A stretch of DNA of 34,952 nucleotides, from positions 1 to 34,952 of the forward strand of contig JAJZPJ010000004.1 in NCBI GenBank assembly GCA_021811225.1. Reading direction: 5' to 3'. How positions within the stretch are numbered: the stretch's first letter is position 1; each line of letters starts with the position of its first letter. Under the pieces are notes generated by a model. That model ran no database searches and was not told where the DNA came from. It worked only from the letters and a program-made list of their open reading frames with translations. Positions 1-8,905 of the stretch are shown in pieces. The DNA comes from Pseudomonadota bacterium (GTDB lineage: Bacteria > Pseudomonadota > Gammaproteobacteria > Burkholderiales > Rhodocyclaceae). The position numbers were made by a program, and so were the translations under genes.

Positions 1-117
1 CGCATTGAGCCCCGAATGCGAAAGCGACGACCCAAGCCCTACCCATGGTTGAAGACCCCGCGCGTCCAGGCCAGACGAAAAATAGAGATCCATGGTCACG
101 CGTGGGAGACTAAGTAA
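1..117 (+). mobile_element. C-terminal end of an IS4-like transposase (partial, cut by window edge)
   Basis: Frame 1 is open from the first base to a TAA at 115-117 and reads RIEPRMRKRRPKPYPWLKTP, then a basic tail ending in HGHAWETK. The pattern 'R-EPR--KRRPK-YP-L--PR' close to the C-terminus is, as I remember the family, typical of IS4-type DDE transposases. Only about 38 residues lie inside the window, so the catalytic core cannot be seen, and I cannot tell an intact element from a remnant. The element's right end should fall shortly after the stop, perhaps within 115-140, but without the left end the terminal repeat cannot be assigned. The ORF track misses this frame because it has no start inside the window. 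Confidence 0.55.
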
Positions 118-524
118 GTGCCATTCGGCTTATGTAGGCCTCTTTCAGCAGCCGAAGTCCGCGATTCCTTACGTCACCCTGCCAAACAAGTCTCAACGCC
201 AGATGTCCACGGAGCCTGATCGCTCGTCGACTGCTGAGGGCGACGGTTTGCAAATTCGCACGCGAAAGAGGCTCAGGCTGACTTCATGGGCGAAGAGTTT
301 CTGGAACTGCACGAGAAGGCATGGGTGCCAGTAGAGGTTGGAGGCGGGCGAAAAGAAGCTTCACCTTCTCAGCGCACCTCTAAATCCCGAGTTCGGGGTG
401 TCGGATTGGCGCCCGAGAAGCTGGGCACGAGCGGCCGATAATCCGAGGAAAGAGGGTATAAATGCGGGTATAATCAGCATGTAAACGCTGCAATGTCCTG
501 TTCTGTCGCGGCATACAGAGATTA
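118..524. other. Intergenic stretch of about 400 bp with no supported gene
   Basis: Base composition is visibly less GC-rich than in the rest of the window, and none of the frames shows the strong third-position GC bias of the neighbouring genes. The 80-codon ORF at 92-334 overlaps the transposase tail in another frame and resembles no known protein. A 51-codon ORF at 286-441 has only a weak, distant AGAGG upstream. A short direct repeat GGGTATAA-atgc-GGGTATAA at about 455-473 includes a perfect TATAAT (469-474), but no matching -35 box is seen. This is probably DNA brought in or scrambled along with the IS element. Confidence 0.5.
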
Positions 525-614
525 ATGCTCTACCCGATGCGGATTAGCGACTTCCGCTTCTTCGGCTTCACCGATCGGCTGTTCCCCGAGGGCGACGCGC
601 CGGCGGAGGATTGA
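525..614 (+). pseudogene. C-terminal remnant of an unrecognised gene, convergent with glnD
   Basis: A plus-strand frame ending in TGA at 612-614 reads MRISDFRFFGFTDRLFPEGD followed by APAED. Nearly every codon ends in G or C, as in the real genes of this window, and unlike the sequence just upstream. The frame stays open back to a TAA at 471-473, but the coding look fades before about 525, where an ATG occurs. I do not recognise the family. The simplest reading is the surviving tail of a gene that once ran toward glnD and was cut by the event that placed the IS-bearing DNA at the left edge. It could instead be a 29-residue small protein, but there is no clear ribosome binding site. It ends 10 bp before the glnD stop with no terminator between. 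Confidence 0.35.
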
Positions 615-624
615 TCACCCGGGC

Positions 625-3204
625 TCACACTTGCAGGACTTCGAGCAATTCCTGCTCGATCCGCACCAGGGCCCCGCTCTGCGCCAGCTCCGAACCGCTG
701 ATCAGGAAGGTGTCCTCGACGCGCTCGCCCAGCGTGGCGATCTTGGCGGTGTGCAGTTCGACGCCGTGGCGCGCGAGCACCAGCGCGATCGAATGCAGCA
801 GGCCGGGGCGGTCGGCCGCCATCACCGACATGACGTAATACTGGCCATTCTCGTCGGAGCGGATGCCGATCTCCGGCGTGATCGGAAAGTGCCGGACCTG
901 GCGCGACAATCGTCCGGTGGCCGGCGCCTCGATCGGGGCGCGCTGTTTCAGTCGTTCCACCAGATCGTGCTCGATCAGCGCCACCATGTCGCGGTAGGGC
1001 AGGTGGTGGCTGGGGTCGAGCAGGATGAAGCTGTCCAGCGCATAGCCGTGGCGCGTGGTGTGGATCTTGGCGTCGGCGATCGAATAGCCCAGGCGGCCGA
1101 AAAAGCCGCACAGGCGGGCGAACAGCAGCGGCTGGTCGGCGGTGTAGACCATCACCTGCAAGCCTTCGGCCACCTGGTTCAAGCGCGCCTTGACCACCGG
1201 TTCCGCGGTCTCGGGACGGTGGTAGAGCACGCGCGCGTGCCAGGCGATCTCCTCGGCGTCGTGGCGCATGAAATAGACGGTATCGAGCTGCCGCCACAAC
1301 GCCGCCTCGACGCCCGGGCGCAGGCCGTGCAGGCGCAGCATGCTCTTCGCCTCCTCCTGCCGGCCGGCCAGGCCCACCGCCTGCTGCGGCGTGGCGCCGG
1401 CGAGCAGGCGGCGCGTGGCGGCGTAGAGATCCTCGAGCAGCTTGCCCTTCCAGGCGTTCCAGACCTTCGGGCTGGTGCCGCGGATGTCGGCGACGGTGAG
1501 CAGGTAGAGCGCGATCAGACGCCGCTCGGTCTTGACCACGGCGGCGAAATCGGCGATGACCTGCGGATCGCCGAGATCCTGTTTTTGCGCGACCGCCGAC
1601 ATGGTCAGGTGCTGCCCGACCAGGAACACCACCAGCTCGGTATCCGCCGCGGTCATTCCGTGGTCCTGGCAGAAGCGTCTGGCGTCGCCCATGCCGAGCC
1701 TGGAGTGGTCGCCGCCGCGGCCCTTGGCGATGTCGTGGAACAGGGTCGCGACGTAGATCGGCCAGGGCCGTTCGAAGCCGGCCATGAGGCGGCTGCACAG
1801 CGGGTATTCGTGGGCGAATTCGGGCAGGGCGAAGCGCCTGACGTTTCTCATCACCTGCAGGATGTGCTGGTCGACGGTATAGACGTGGAACAGGTCGTGC
1901 TGCATCTGGCCGACGATCCTGCCGAAGGCCGGCAGATAGTGGCCGAGGATGTCGTACTGGTTCATGCGCCGGAACTCGTGCACCAGACCGCGCTCCTGCT
2001 GGAACAGCGACAGGAACAGCGCCCGGTTTCCGGGGTCGCGGCGGAAGGCGGCGTCGATCCGGCCGCGCGCGCGCCACAGCGCGCGCAGGGTACGCGCCGT
2101 CATGCCCTTCAGCTCGGCGTGCTGCTGCAGCAGCAGGAAGCTCTCCAGGATGGCGCGCGGCTGACGCTCGAACAGGGTCACGTCGCGCACGTCGAGCAGT
2201 TCGCGTTCCGTCTGGAAGCCTTCGCTGACGGCGACCGGGGTCGTCTCGGCGACGGGGAAGATGCGCTCGGCGAGGTTCTGCAGCAGCAGGGTGTTCAACT
2301 GGGTGACGCCCTTGGCGTTACGGTAGTAGCGCTGCATCAGCAGCTCGGAGGCGCGCTTGGTGGCGCTGGCGGCGATGCCGAAGGCCTGCGCCAGCGCCTC
2401 CTGATAGTCGAACATCAGCTTTTCCTCGCGCCGCCGGGCGAGATAGTGCAGGCGGACGCGGACGTGGCGCAGGAAGTTCTCGAGCCGCTCCAACTGCCGC
2501 GCTTCCGCCGGGATGAGCAGTCCCTTGCCGGCCAGTTCGCGCCAGTTTTCGCCCAGACCGGCGGCGCGGCTGATCCACAGGATCACCTGAAGATCGCGCA
2601 GGCCGCCGGGGCTCTCCTTGCAGTTGGGCTCCAGACTGTAGGGCGTGTCGTTGTGGCGGGCGTAGCGCTCCTCCTGTTCGAGTCGCTTGGCCTTGAAGAA
2701 GAGCCGCGGATCCCGGTGCGCGCGCATGGCCGTCTCGAAGCGGACGAAGGTCTCCGGGCAGCCGACCAGCAGCCGGGCTTCGAGCAGGCTGGTCTGAACC
2801 GTGATGTCGCGGTCGGCTTGCGCAACGCATTGGGCGATGCTGCGCACGCTGTGGCCGACGTCGAGACCGATGTCCCAGAGCACGCCGACCAACTGCTCGA
2901 TCTGCGGCTCATGATCGGTGTGCAATTCATCGGGCAGGAGCAGCAGCAGATCCACGTCGGAGGCCGGATACAGCTCGCCGCGGCCGTAGCCGCCGACCGC
3001 GACCAGCGCCAGGCGTTCGGGCAGGGAGAAGTGCCGCCAGATTTCAATCAGCACCGAATCCACCAGCGCCGCCCGCCCCCTCACCATGGCGGCGGCGTCG
3101 CCGTCGGCTTCGTAGGCCGTTCGTAGCGCCGCCTGGCCTGCCTGCAAGTCGGCGCGCAGCTTGGCGACCGGGCTTGGCACCTCGGTTCTGGCCGGCGAAC
3201 CCAT
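625..3204 (-). CDS. glnD: GlnD, bifunctional uridylyltransferase / uridylyl-removing enzyme
   Basis: This cytosolic nitrogen sensor adds UMP to PII proteins (GlnB/GlnK) when glutamine is low and removes it when glutamine is high. At 859 codons it is the usual family length. Domains in order: nucleotidyltransferase with GGYGRGELYPASDVD at residues 71-85, giving the paired catalytic aspartates; a central helical region; an HD hydrolase domain with LFHDIAKGRGGDHS (His490/Asp491) for UMP removal; and two C-terminal ACT domains (around ADQPLLFARLCGFFGRLGYS and AADRPGLLHSIALVLARHGV) that sense glutamine. The ORF track's 1084-residue version runs back through map out of frame. The ATG at 3204 lies 2 bp after the map stop and gives the natural N-terminus, so the two genes are almost certainly co-transcribed. 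No terminator was seen after the stop. Confidence 0.97.
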   Translation of the reverse strand: MGSPARTEVPSPVAKLRADLQAGQAALRTAYEADGDAAAMVRGRAALVDSVLIEIWRHFSLPERLALVAVGGYGRGELYPASDVDLLLLLPDELHTDHEPQIEQLVGVLWDIGLDVGHSVRSIAQCVAQADRDITVQTSLLEARLLVGCPETFVRFETAMRAHRDPRLFFKAKRLEQEERYARHNDTPYSLEPNCKESPGGLRDLQVILWISRAAGLGENWRELAGKGLLIPAEARQLERLENFLRHVRVRLHYLARRREEKLMFDYQEALAQAFGIAASATKRASELLMQRYYRNAKGVTQLNTLLLQNLAERIFPVAETTPVAVSEGFQTERELLDVRDVTLFERQPRAILESFLLLQQHAELKGMTARTLRALWRARGRIDAAFRRDPGNRALFLSLFQQERGLVHEFRRMNQYDILGHYLPAFGRIVGQMQHDLFHVYTVDQHILQVMRNVRRFALPEFAHEYPLCSRLMAGFERPWPIYVATLFHDIAKGRGGDHSRLGMGDARRFCQDHGMTAADTELVVFLVGQHLTMSAVAQKQDLGDPQVIADFAAVVKTERRLIALYLLTVADIRGTSPKVWNAWKGKLLEDLYAATRRLLAGATPQQAVGLAGRQEEAKSMLRLHGLRPGVEAALWRQLDTVYFMRHDAEEIAWHARVLYHRPETAEPVVKARLNQVAEGLQVMVYTADQPLLFARLCGFFGRLGYSIADAKIHTTRHGYALDSFILLDPSHHLPYRDMVALIEHDLVERLKQRAPIEAPATGRLSRQVRHFPITPEIGIRSDENGQYYVMSVMAADRPGLLHSIALVLARHGVELHTAKIATLGERVEDTFLISGSELAQSGALVRIEQELLEVLQV

Positions 3205-3206
3205 CG

Positions 3207-4010
3207 TCACCCGAGATAGGCGGGCTTGGGCGGCGCGCCGGCGGACAGCGTCAGCACCTCGAAGCCGGTCTCGGTCACCAGGATCGTGTGCTCCCACTGG
3301 GCGGACAGGCTGCGATCCTTGGTGACGATGGTCCAGCCGTCGGGCAGTTCCGAGATCGCGGCCTTGCCGGCGTTGATCATCGGCTCGATGGTGAAGGTCA
3401 TGCCCGCCGCGAGTTCGAGGCCGGTGCCGGGCTTGCCGTAGTGCAGCACCTGCGGTTCCTCGTGGAAATTGAGGCCGATGCCGTGGCCGCAGAACTCCCG
3501 CACCACCGAGAAGCCGTTGGCCTCGGCGTGCTTCTGGATCGCCGCGCCGATGTCGCCCAGTCTCGCCCCCGGGCGCACCCTGACGATGCCCTCCCAGAGA
3601 CACTCGTGGGTGACCGAGCACAGCCGCTTGGCGAGGATCGAGCCCTCGCCGCCGACCACGAACATCCGGCTGGTGTCGCCGTGATAGCCGTCCTTGACGG
3701 TGGTGATGTCGAGGTTGACGATGTCGCCCCGCTTCAGCGGCCGCTCGTTGGGAATGCCGTGGCACACCTGGTGGTTGATCGAGGCGCAGATCGATTTGGG
3801 GTAGGGCGCGTAACCGGGCGGCGCGTAGTTGAGCGGGGCGGGGATGCAGCCCTGGACGTCGACCATGTAGTCGTGGCACAGGCGGTCGAGCTCGGCGGTG
3901 CTCACGCCCGGTTTGACGAAGGCTTCGACGTAGTCGAGCACCTCCCCGGCCAGGCGTCCGGCGATGCGCATCTTGTCGATTTCCAGCGGGGTCTTGAGGG
4001 TGATGCTCAT
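3207..4010 (-). CDS. map: Methionine aminopeptidase, type I
   Basis: Removes the initiator methionine from nascent proteins in the cytosol; a dinuclear metal enzyme. At 267 residues it has the length of type Ia enzymes, with no zinc-finger extension. The five metal ligands are visible: Asp101 (NLDITTVKDGYHGD), Asp112, His176 (CGHGIG), Glu209 (TIEPMI) and Glu240 (QWEHT). The substrate-binding histidine is His84 in VCHGIP. The start MSITLKTPLEIDKMRIAGRL is the standard N-terminus. It is transcribed divergently from rpsB, the common arrangement in proteobacteria, and is followed 2 bp later by glnD. No strong Shine-Dalgarno precedes the ATG; a TAGAAT -10-like box lies about 30 bp upstream. Confidence 0.97.
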   Translation of the reverse strand: MSITLKTPLEIDKMRIAGRLAGEVLDYVEAFVKPGVSTAELDRLCHDYMVDVQGCIPAPLNYAPPGYAPYPKSICASINHQVCHGIPNERPLKRGDIVNLDITTVKDGYHGDTSRMFVVGGEGSILAKRLCSVTHECLWEGIVRVRPGARLGDIGAAIQKHAEANGFSVVREFCGHGIGLNFHEEPQVLHYGKPGTGLELAAGMTFTIEPMINAGKAAISELPDGWTIVTKDRSLSAQWEHTILVTETGFEVLTLSAGAPPKPAYLG

Positions 4011-4039
4011 AGAGTCGGGAAAGAGTGGCGTCGGAAGGA

Positions 4040-4045
4040 ATTCTA
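4040..4045 (-). promoter_or_regulatory. Putative -10 box of the map-glnD promoter
   Basis: On the minus strand the sequence reads GGGTAGAATTCC. This TAGAAT would place transcription start about 7 bp downstream and give a 5' leader of roughly 23 nt before the map ATG. No good -35 hexamer is found 16-18 bp upstream, so the call rests on the -10 box and its position alone. Very similar GGTAGAAT boxes precede guaB and ratA in this window. Confidence 0.35.
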
Positions 4046-4075
4046 CCCGCAGCCTAGGGGGAAATGATGCCTGAC

Positions 4076-4105
4076 TTGAAGAGGCGCGGACAAAACCGTT
4101 ATAAT
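4076..4105 (+). promoter_or_regulatory. Promoter of the rpsB-tsf... operon
   Basis: A TTGAAG -35 box (4076-4081) and a perfect TATAAT -10 box (4100-4105) are separated by 18 bp in the rpsB/map intergenic region. Start would be near 4112, giving a leader of about 165 nt before rpsB. This is unusually long for such a compact genome and leaves room for the S2-mediated feedback control known for rpsB in Escherichia coli. The box pair is seen in the sequence; the regulatory role of the leader is inference. Confidence 0.65.
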
Positions 4106-4277
4106 CCGCCGCTTGTCTTTTCCGGGCCGGGGCAGCTTGACTGATTTGGCCGATAACTGGCCGGTAGCCGACCGATCCGGGAGCGACAAAATTCTCACGT
4201 CCGGCGGCGAATAGGGTGCCCCATTTCGATATGGAGCCGATTGGCCGGGCGGCGGATCAACCCTTTCGGAGATTTAC

Positions 4278-5033
4278 ATGACGACCACGACCATGCGGCA
4301 AATGCTGGAGGCGGGTGTGCACTTCGGCCACCAGACGCGTTTCTGGAACCCGAAGATGGCTCCTTACATCTTCGGCCATCGCAACAAGATCCACATCATC
4401 AACCTCGAAAAGACCCTGACCAAGTATCAGGAGGCGATGGGCTTCGTGAAGAAGCTCTCGGCCAAGAAGGGCAACATCCTGTTCGTCAGCACCAAGCGCC
4501 AGGCGCGCGAGATCATCGCCGAGGAGGCGCAGCGCGCCGGCATGCCCTACGTCGATGAGCGCTGGCTGGGCGGCATGCTGACCAACTTCAAGACGGTCAA
4601 GCTGTCGATCAAGCGCCTGAAGGATCTGGAGCAGATGTCCCAGGACGGCACCTTCGAGCGCATGAGCAAGAAGGAGGCGCTGATGTCCCAGCGCGAGATG
4701 GACAAGCTCCGGAAGAGCATCGGCGGCATCAAGGACATGGCCGGCCTGCCCGACGCCCTGTTCGTGATCGACGTCGGCTATCACAAGATCGCCATCACCG
4801 AAGCCGGCAAGCTGGGCATCCCGGTGATCGGCGTGGTCGATACCAATCACTCGCCCGAGGGCGTGAATTACCTCATTCCCGGCAACGACGACTCCAGCCG
4901 CGCCATCCGGCTCTACGCCCGCGGCGTCGCCGACGCCGTCCTGGAGGGGCGCAGCGACTCCTTCAACGAGGTGCTGGCGGCGGTGGCCGACGAAGACGAG
5001 TTCGTCGAGGTCGAGGACGGCGCTGCCGAGTAA
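4278..5033 (+). CDS. rpsB: 30S ribosomal protein S2
   Basis: S2 binds late to the 30S subunit near the head-body junction and is needed to recruit S1. The protein is 251 residues, normal for betaproteobacteria. It begins [20 protein letters not shown] and contains [12 protein letters not shown] and [14 protein letters not shown], which are signature S2 segments. A GGAG 5 bp upstream of the ATG supports the start. It is the first gene of the long plus-strand operon and is followed 68 bp later by tsf, the near-universal bacterial pair. The antisense ORFs listed on the other strand are shadows. Confidence 0.98.
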   Translation: MTTTTMRQMLEAGVHFGHQTRFWNPKMAPYIFGHRNKIHIINLEKTLTKYQEAMGFVKKLSAKKGNILFVSTKRQAREIIAEEAQRAGMPYVDERWLGGMLTNFKTVKLSIKRLKDLEQMSQDGTFERMSKKEALMSQREMDKLRKSIGGIKDMAGLPDALFVIDVGYHKIAITEAGKLGIPVIGVVDTNHSPEGVNYLIPGNDDSSRAIRLYARGVADAVLEGRSDSFNEVLAAVADEDEFVEVEDGAAE

Positions 5034-5046
5034 GGCGGCACACAGA

Positions 5047-5072
5047 CACCGGGGCATCGCGATGTCCCGGTG
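5047..5072 (+). terminator. Strong hairpin between rpsB and tsf (attenuator or processing element?)
   Basis: CACCGGGGCAT-cgcg-ATGTCCCGGTG forms an 11-bp stem with a single G-U pair and a 4-base loop, sitting in the 68-bp gap between rpsB and tsf. No run of T follows, so it is not a classical intrinsic terminator. It may lower read-through, protect the rpsB mRNA end or mark a processing site, allowing S2 and EF-Ts to be made at different levels. The hairpin is seen; its role is inferred. Confidence 0.5.
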
Positions 5073-5101
5073 CGATCAATGCATTTGAGTGGAGCAAGAC
5101 A

Positions 5102-5992
5102 ATGGCGGAAATTACCGCAAGCATGGTGAAGGAACTGCGCGAGAAGACCGACGCGCCGATGATGGAATGCAAGAGGGCGCTGACCGAAGCCGAGGGCGAC
5201 AGCAATCGGGCCGAGGAGATCCTGCGCGTCAAGCTCGGCAGCAAGGCCAGCAAGGCGGCGGGACGCGTCGCCGCGGAAGGCATCGTCGGCAGCCATTTCT
5301 CCGCCGACGGCAAGCTGGGCAGCATGATCGAGGTCAACTGCGAGACCGACTTCGTCGCCAAGAACGACGACTTCCTGGCCTTCACCCGGAACCTGGCCGA
5401 ACTGGTGGCCAAGAACGATCCGGCCGACGTCGCCGCGCTCTCGGCCATGAACCTCGCCGACAAGACGGTGGAAGCCACGCGCACCGCGCTGATCGGCAAG
5501 ATCGGCGAGAATCTCTCGATCCGCCGCTTCGTCCGGATCGCGGCCAAGGGCCGGCTGGCGAGCTACGTCCATGGCGGCGCCAAGATCGGCGTGATCGTCG
5601 ACCTGGTCGGCGGCGACGAGCAACTGGCCCGCGACCTGGCGATGCACATCGCCGCCTCCAAGCCCAAGTCGCTCGACGCCTCCGGCGTGTCGGCCGAACT
5701 CCTGGACACCGAGCGGCGCATCGCCATCGAAAAGGCGCGCGAAGCCGGCAAGCCCGAAGCGATGCTGGAGAAGATCGCCGAAGGGACCGTGCAGAAGTAC
5801 CTGAAGGAGGTGACCCTGCTCGGCCAGCCCTTCGTCAAGGACGACAAGCAGACCGTGGAGCAGCTGCTGAAGAGCCGCAACGCGAGCGTGGCGGGCTTCA
5901 CCCTGTACATCGTCGGCGAGGGCATCGAGAAGAAGCAGAGCGATTTCGCCGCCGAGGTCGCCGCCCAGGCCGCCGCTGCCGCGGTCAAGTAG
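5102..5992 (+). CDS. tsf: Elongation factor Ts
   Basis: Nucleotide exchange factor that releases GDP from EF-Tu in translation elongation. At 296 residues it is typical of beta- and gammaproteobacteria. The N-terminal UBA-like domain begins [20 protein letters not shown], and the exchange motif TDFV lies at residues 82-85 ([13 protein letters not shown]). The core subdomains follow, and the C-terminus is Ala-rich. The start is fixed by the conserved N-terminus; the upstream GTGGAGCAAGACA carries a GGAG. pyrH follows after only 8 bp, so the two are transcribed together. Confidence 0.98.
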   Translation: MAEITASMVKELREKTDAPMMECKRALTEAEGDSNRAEEILRVKLGSKASKAAGRVAAEGIVGSHFSADGKLGSMIEVNCETDFVAKNDDFLAFTRNLAELVAKNDPADVAALSAMNLADKTVEATRTALIGKIGENLSIRRFVRIAAKGRLASYVHGGAKIGVIVDLVGGDEQLARDLAMHIAASKPKSLDASGVSAELLDTERRIAIEKAREAGKPEAMLEKIAEGTVQKYLKEVTLLGQPFVKDDKQTVEQLLKSRNASVAGFTLYIVGEGIEKKQSDFAAEVAAQAAAAAVK

Positions 5993-6000
5993 TCGCGGGT

Positions 6001-6714
6001 ATGCCCACCGCCTACAAGCGCATCCTGGTCAAGCTCTCGGGCGAAGCCCTGATGGGCGACGACGCCTACGGCATCAACCGCGCCACGCTGGCGCGGATCG
6101 TCGCCGAGATCGCCGCCGTGGTCGAGCTCGGCGTCGAGATCGGGGTGGTGATCGGCGGCGGCAACATCTTCCGCGGTCTGGCCGGCACCGCCACCGGCAT
6201 GGACCGGGCCACGGCCGACTACATGGGCATGCTGGCCACGGTGATGAACGCCATGGCCTTGGCCGATGCGATGCGCCAGGCGGGGGTCAATGCCCGCGTC
6301 CAGTCGGCGCTCAACATCGAGCAGGTGGTCGAGCCCTACATCCGGGGCAAGGCGATCCGCTACCTGGAAGAGGGCAAGGTGGTGATCTTCGGCGCCGGCA
6401 CCGGCAATCCCTTCTTCACCACCGATACCGCCGCCGCGCTGCGCGGCTCGGAGATCGGCGCCGAAATCGTACTCAAGGCGACCAAGGTCGACGGCGTCTA
6501 TACCGCCGATCCGATGCTCGATGCCGGCGCCACGCGCTACGCCAAGATCAGCTTCGACGAGGCCATCAGCCGCAATCTGAAGGTCATGGACGCCACGGCG
6601 CTGGCGCTGTGCCGCGACCAGCGTCTGCCCATCAACGTCTTTTCGATCTTCAAGGCCGGTGCCTTGAAGCGCGTGGTGCAAGGCGAGGACGAGGGCACCA
6701 TGGTGCACTGTTGA
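6001..6714 (+). CDS. pyrH: UMP kinase
   Basis: Phosphorylates UMP to UDP in pyrimidine nucleotide synthesis; a cytosolic hexamer of the amino-acid-kinase fold. The 237-residue product carries KLSGEALMG near residue 11, GGGNIFRG at 52-59, and [18 protein letters not shown] around residue 135, all UMP-kinase signatures. The ORF track fuses it to an out-of-frame stretch overlapping tsf; the real start is the ATG at 6001, 8 bp after the tsf stop. The ribosome binding site is weak (GCGGG), so translation may be coupled to tsf. frr follows after 13 bp. Confidence 0.97.
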   Translation: MPTAYKRILVKLSGEALMGDDAYGINRATLARIVAEIAAVVELGVEIGVVIGGGNIFRGLAGTATGMDRATADYMGMLATVMNAMALADAMRQAGVNARVQSALNIEQVVEPYIRGKAIRYLEEGKVVIFGAGTGNPFFTTDTAAALRGSEIGAEIVLKATKVDGVYTADPMLDAGATRYAKISFDEAISRNLKVMDATALALCRDQRLPINVFSIFKAGALKRVVQGEDEGTMVHC

Positions 6715-6727
6715 GGAGAGAATCCGA

Positions 6728-7285
6728 ATGACCGCCGAACTCAAGAAGACCACCGAACAGAAGATGCAGAAGTCGCTCGAGGCCCTGAAGGCCGACCTCG
6801 GCAAGATCCGCACCGGCCGCGCCCACACCGGCATCCTCGACCACGTCCAGGTCGACTATTATGGATCGATGGTGCCGATCGGCCAGGTCGCCAACCTCAC
6901 CCTGATCGATGCCCGCACCATCGGCGTCCAGGCCTGGGAAAAGCCGATGCTGGCCAAGGTCGAGCGCGCCATCCGCGACGCCGATCTGGGCCTCAATCCC
7001 GCCAACCAGGGCGACATGATCCGGGTGCCGATGCCGGCGCTGACCGAGGAGCGCCGACGCGAACTGATCAAGGTGGTCAAGCACGAAGGCGAGAACGCCA
7101 AGATCGCGGTGCGCAACCTGCGCCGCGACGCCAATGCCCACCTCAAGGAGGGCTTGAAGAAGAAGGAAATCGCCGAGGATGCCGAGCGCCGCGCCCAGGA
7201 CGAGATCCAGAAGCTGACCGACCGCTTCGTGAGCGAAATCGACAAGCTGCTCGCGGACAAGGAAAAGGATCTGATGGCCGTCTGA
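6728..7285 (+). CDS. frr: Ribosome recycling factor
   Basis: With EF-G, splits the post-termination ribosome so that it can be reused. The length is 185 residues, the standard size. The helical domain segments [28 protein letters not shown] and the C-terminal helix ending EKDLMAV are diagnostic. A GAGGAGAG directly upstream is a strong ribosome binding site. It lies in the conserved order rpsB-tsf-pyrH-frr-uppS. Confidence 0.97.
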   Translation: MTAELKKTTEQKMQKSLEALKADLGKIRTGRAHTGILDHVQVDYYGSMVPIGQVANLTLIDARTIGVQAWEKPMLAKVERAIRDADLGLNPANQGDMIRVPMPALTEERRRELIKVVKHEGENAKIAVRNLRRDANAHLKEGLKKKEIAEDAERRAQDEIQKLTDRFVSEIDKLLADKEKDLMAV

Positions 7286-7317
7286 ACGCGGTCTCATTGC
7301 CAACGGAGGGAGATGGT

Positions 7318-8109
7318 TTGAACCGCCCACCCAGTTCCACCCAGGCCATCCCCGCCATCGGCGCCGGACCGCAGCACGTCGCCATCATCATGGACGGCAA
7401 CGGCCGTTGGGCCAAGAAGCGCTTCCTGCCGCGCGTCGCCGGCCACAAGCGCGGCCTCGAGAGCGTGCGCGAGATCGTCAAGGCCTGCATCGAACGCGGC
7501 ATTCCCTACCTCACCCTGTTCGCCTTCAGTTCCGAGAACTGGCGCCGCCCGGCGGAGGAGGTCTCGTTCCTGATGGGTCTGTTCATGCGCGCGCTGGAGC
7601 ACGAAGTGGCCAAGCTGCACAAGAACGGCGTGCGTTTCCGGGTGGTCGGCGAGCTCTCCCGCTTCGATCCCGAGCTGGTCGAACTGATCCGCCGCGGCGA
7701 GGCACTGACCGCCGGCAACACCCGCCTGACGCTCACCGTCGCCGCGAACTACGGCGGCCGCTGGGATATTCTGCGGGCGATCGAGCGGATGCTGGCAGCC
7801 CAGCCCGACAAGCGCGGCGAATTCACCGAGGCCGACCTCGAACCGCACCTGGCGATGGCCTACGCCCCCGAGCCGGACCTGTTCATCCGCACCGGCGGCG
7901 AGGAGCGCGTCAGCAATTTCCTGCTCTGGCAGTTGGCCTACACCGAGCTGTATTTCACCGACATGCTCTGGCCGGATTTCGATGCCGCCGCGCTCGATGC
8001 CGCGATCGCCTCCTATCGCAGCCGCGAGCGCCGTTTCGGGCGGACCAGCGAGCAGCTGGGCGAACAGCGCGGCGAAATTGCGCCGGGGCGCGCGCGCACC
8101 GATGCTTAA
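7318..8109 (+). CDS. uppS: Undecaprenyl diphosphate synthase (cis-prenyltransferase)
   Basis: Condenses isopentenyl diphosphate onto farnesyl diphosphate to make the C55 lipid carrier for peptidoglycan and other wall polymers; acts at the inner face of the membrane. Family signatures are [16 protein letters not shown], with the catalytic Asp at residue 26, and [15 protein letters not shown] near the C-terminus. I chose the TTG at 7318 because GGAGGG lies 7 bp before it and the resulting N-terminus has family length (263 residues). The track's earlier TTG at 7297 would put the ribosome binding site inside the gene. The end overlaps cdsA by 8 bp. Downstream genes cdsA and dxr belong to related lipid and isoprenoid pathways. 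Confidence 0.95.
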   Translation: MNRPPSSTQAIPAIGAGPQHVAIIMDGNGRWAKKRFLPRVAGHKRGLESVREIVKACIERGIPYLTLFAFSSENWRRPAEEVSFLMGLFMRALEHEVAKLHKNGVRFRVVGELSRFDPELVELIRRGEALTAGNTRLTLTVAANYGGRWDILRAIERMLAAQPDKRGEFTEADLEPHLAMAYAPEPDLFIRTGGEERVSNFLLWQLAYTELYFTDMLWPDFDAAALDAAIASYRSRERRFGRTSEQLGEQRGEIAPGRARTDA

Positions 8110-8905
8110 GACGCGGGTCATCACCGCGCTCGGCCTCGCCATCGGACTCCTCGCCGCGCTGTTCCTGCTCCCGGCCGCGGCGACCGCCGCGCTGTTCGCC
8201 CTGGTCGTCGGACTGGGCGCCTGGGAGTGGGCCGGACTGTTGCGCGTGGGCGGTGGCGGCCGCCGGCTCTACGCGCTGCTCACCCTGATCCCCTGCTTGA
8301 CCCTCGCCCTCTTCGGCATGCCCGCGGCCTGGCTCCTGGCCATCTGGTCCCTGGCGCTCCTCTTCTGGCTGTTGCTGGTGCCGCTGTGGTTTTCGCGCCG
8401 TTGGCAGCTCAAGGCCGATGTCGTAGGCTTCCTGCTCGGCTGGTTGCTGCTCGTGCCCACCTGGGCGGCGATGGTGATGCTGCAGCGGCGCAGTCCGCTG
8501 CTCCTGCTCGCGGCGCTGAGCCTGGTCTGGGTCGCCGACATCGCCGCCTATTTCGCCGGCCGCGCCTGGGGCAGGCGCAAGCTCGCCCCGACCATCAGTC
8601 CGGGCAAGACCTGGGAGGGCGCCGCCGGCGCGCTCTCGGCGGTGATCCTGTACGGCCTGATCCTGGGGGGCGCGACCGGCCGGCTGCGCGAGGCCGGCCA
8701 GTTCGCAACGGCGGCTGCCGCCCTGGCGCTGGCCACCGGCATCAGCATCTTAGGCGACCTGTTCGAGTCCATGGCCAAGCGTCAGGCGGGCGTCAAGGAC
8801 AGCAGCGCTCTGCTGCCCGGCCACGGCGGGATCCTCGACCGCATCGACAGCCTGACCTCGACCCTGCCGCTGATCGCCCTGACCGTCGCCTGCCGCCTGA
8901 AATGA
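8102..8905 (+). CDS. cdsA: Phosphatidate cytidylyltransferase (CDP-diglyceride synthase)
   Basis: Makes CDP-diacylglycerol from phosphatidate and CTP, the branch-point precursor of membrane phospholipids. An integral membrane protein of 267 residues with several hydrophobic segments from the N-terminus onward. The family signature near the C-terminus is visible: the segment from [18 protein letters not shown] to [14 protein letters not shown]. An earlier SPGKTWEG motif is also typical. The start ATG at 8102 overlaps the uppS end; the track's longer ORF from 7982 is an upstream extension through uppS. It overlaps dxr by ATGA. Confidence 0.95.
   Translation: MLKTRVITALGLAIGLLAALFLLPAAATAALFALVVGLGAWEWAGLLRVGGGGRRLYALLTLIPCLTLALFGMPAAWLLAIWSLALLFWLLLVPLWFSRRWQLKADVVGFLLGWLLLVPTWAAMVMLQRRSPLLLLAALSLVWVADIAAYFAGRAWGRRKLAPTISPGKTWEGAAGALSAVILYGLILGGATGRLREAGQFATAAAALALATGISILGDLFESMAKRQAGVKDSSALLPGHGGILDRIDSLTSTLPLIALTVACRLK

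Noticed and set aside
92-334. 80-codon plus-strand ORF at the left edge
   Set aside because: It overlaps the transposase tail in another frame, has no codon bias like the real genes and resembles no known protein.
631-3126. 831-codon ORF antisense to glnD (and the similar 842-codon ORF antisense to ppsA at 20695-23223)
   Set aside because: Long antisense frames are expected in GC-rich genes; the translations are low-complexity shadows (rich in Asp, Gly, Val, Gln, His) while the opposite strand encodes full conserved enzymes.
625-3879. 1084-codon version of glnD fused to an upstream segment
   Set aside because: The first 225 residues are an out-of-frame reading of map; the natural GlnD start is the ATG at 3204.
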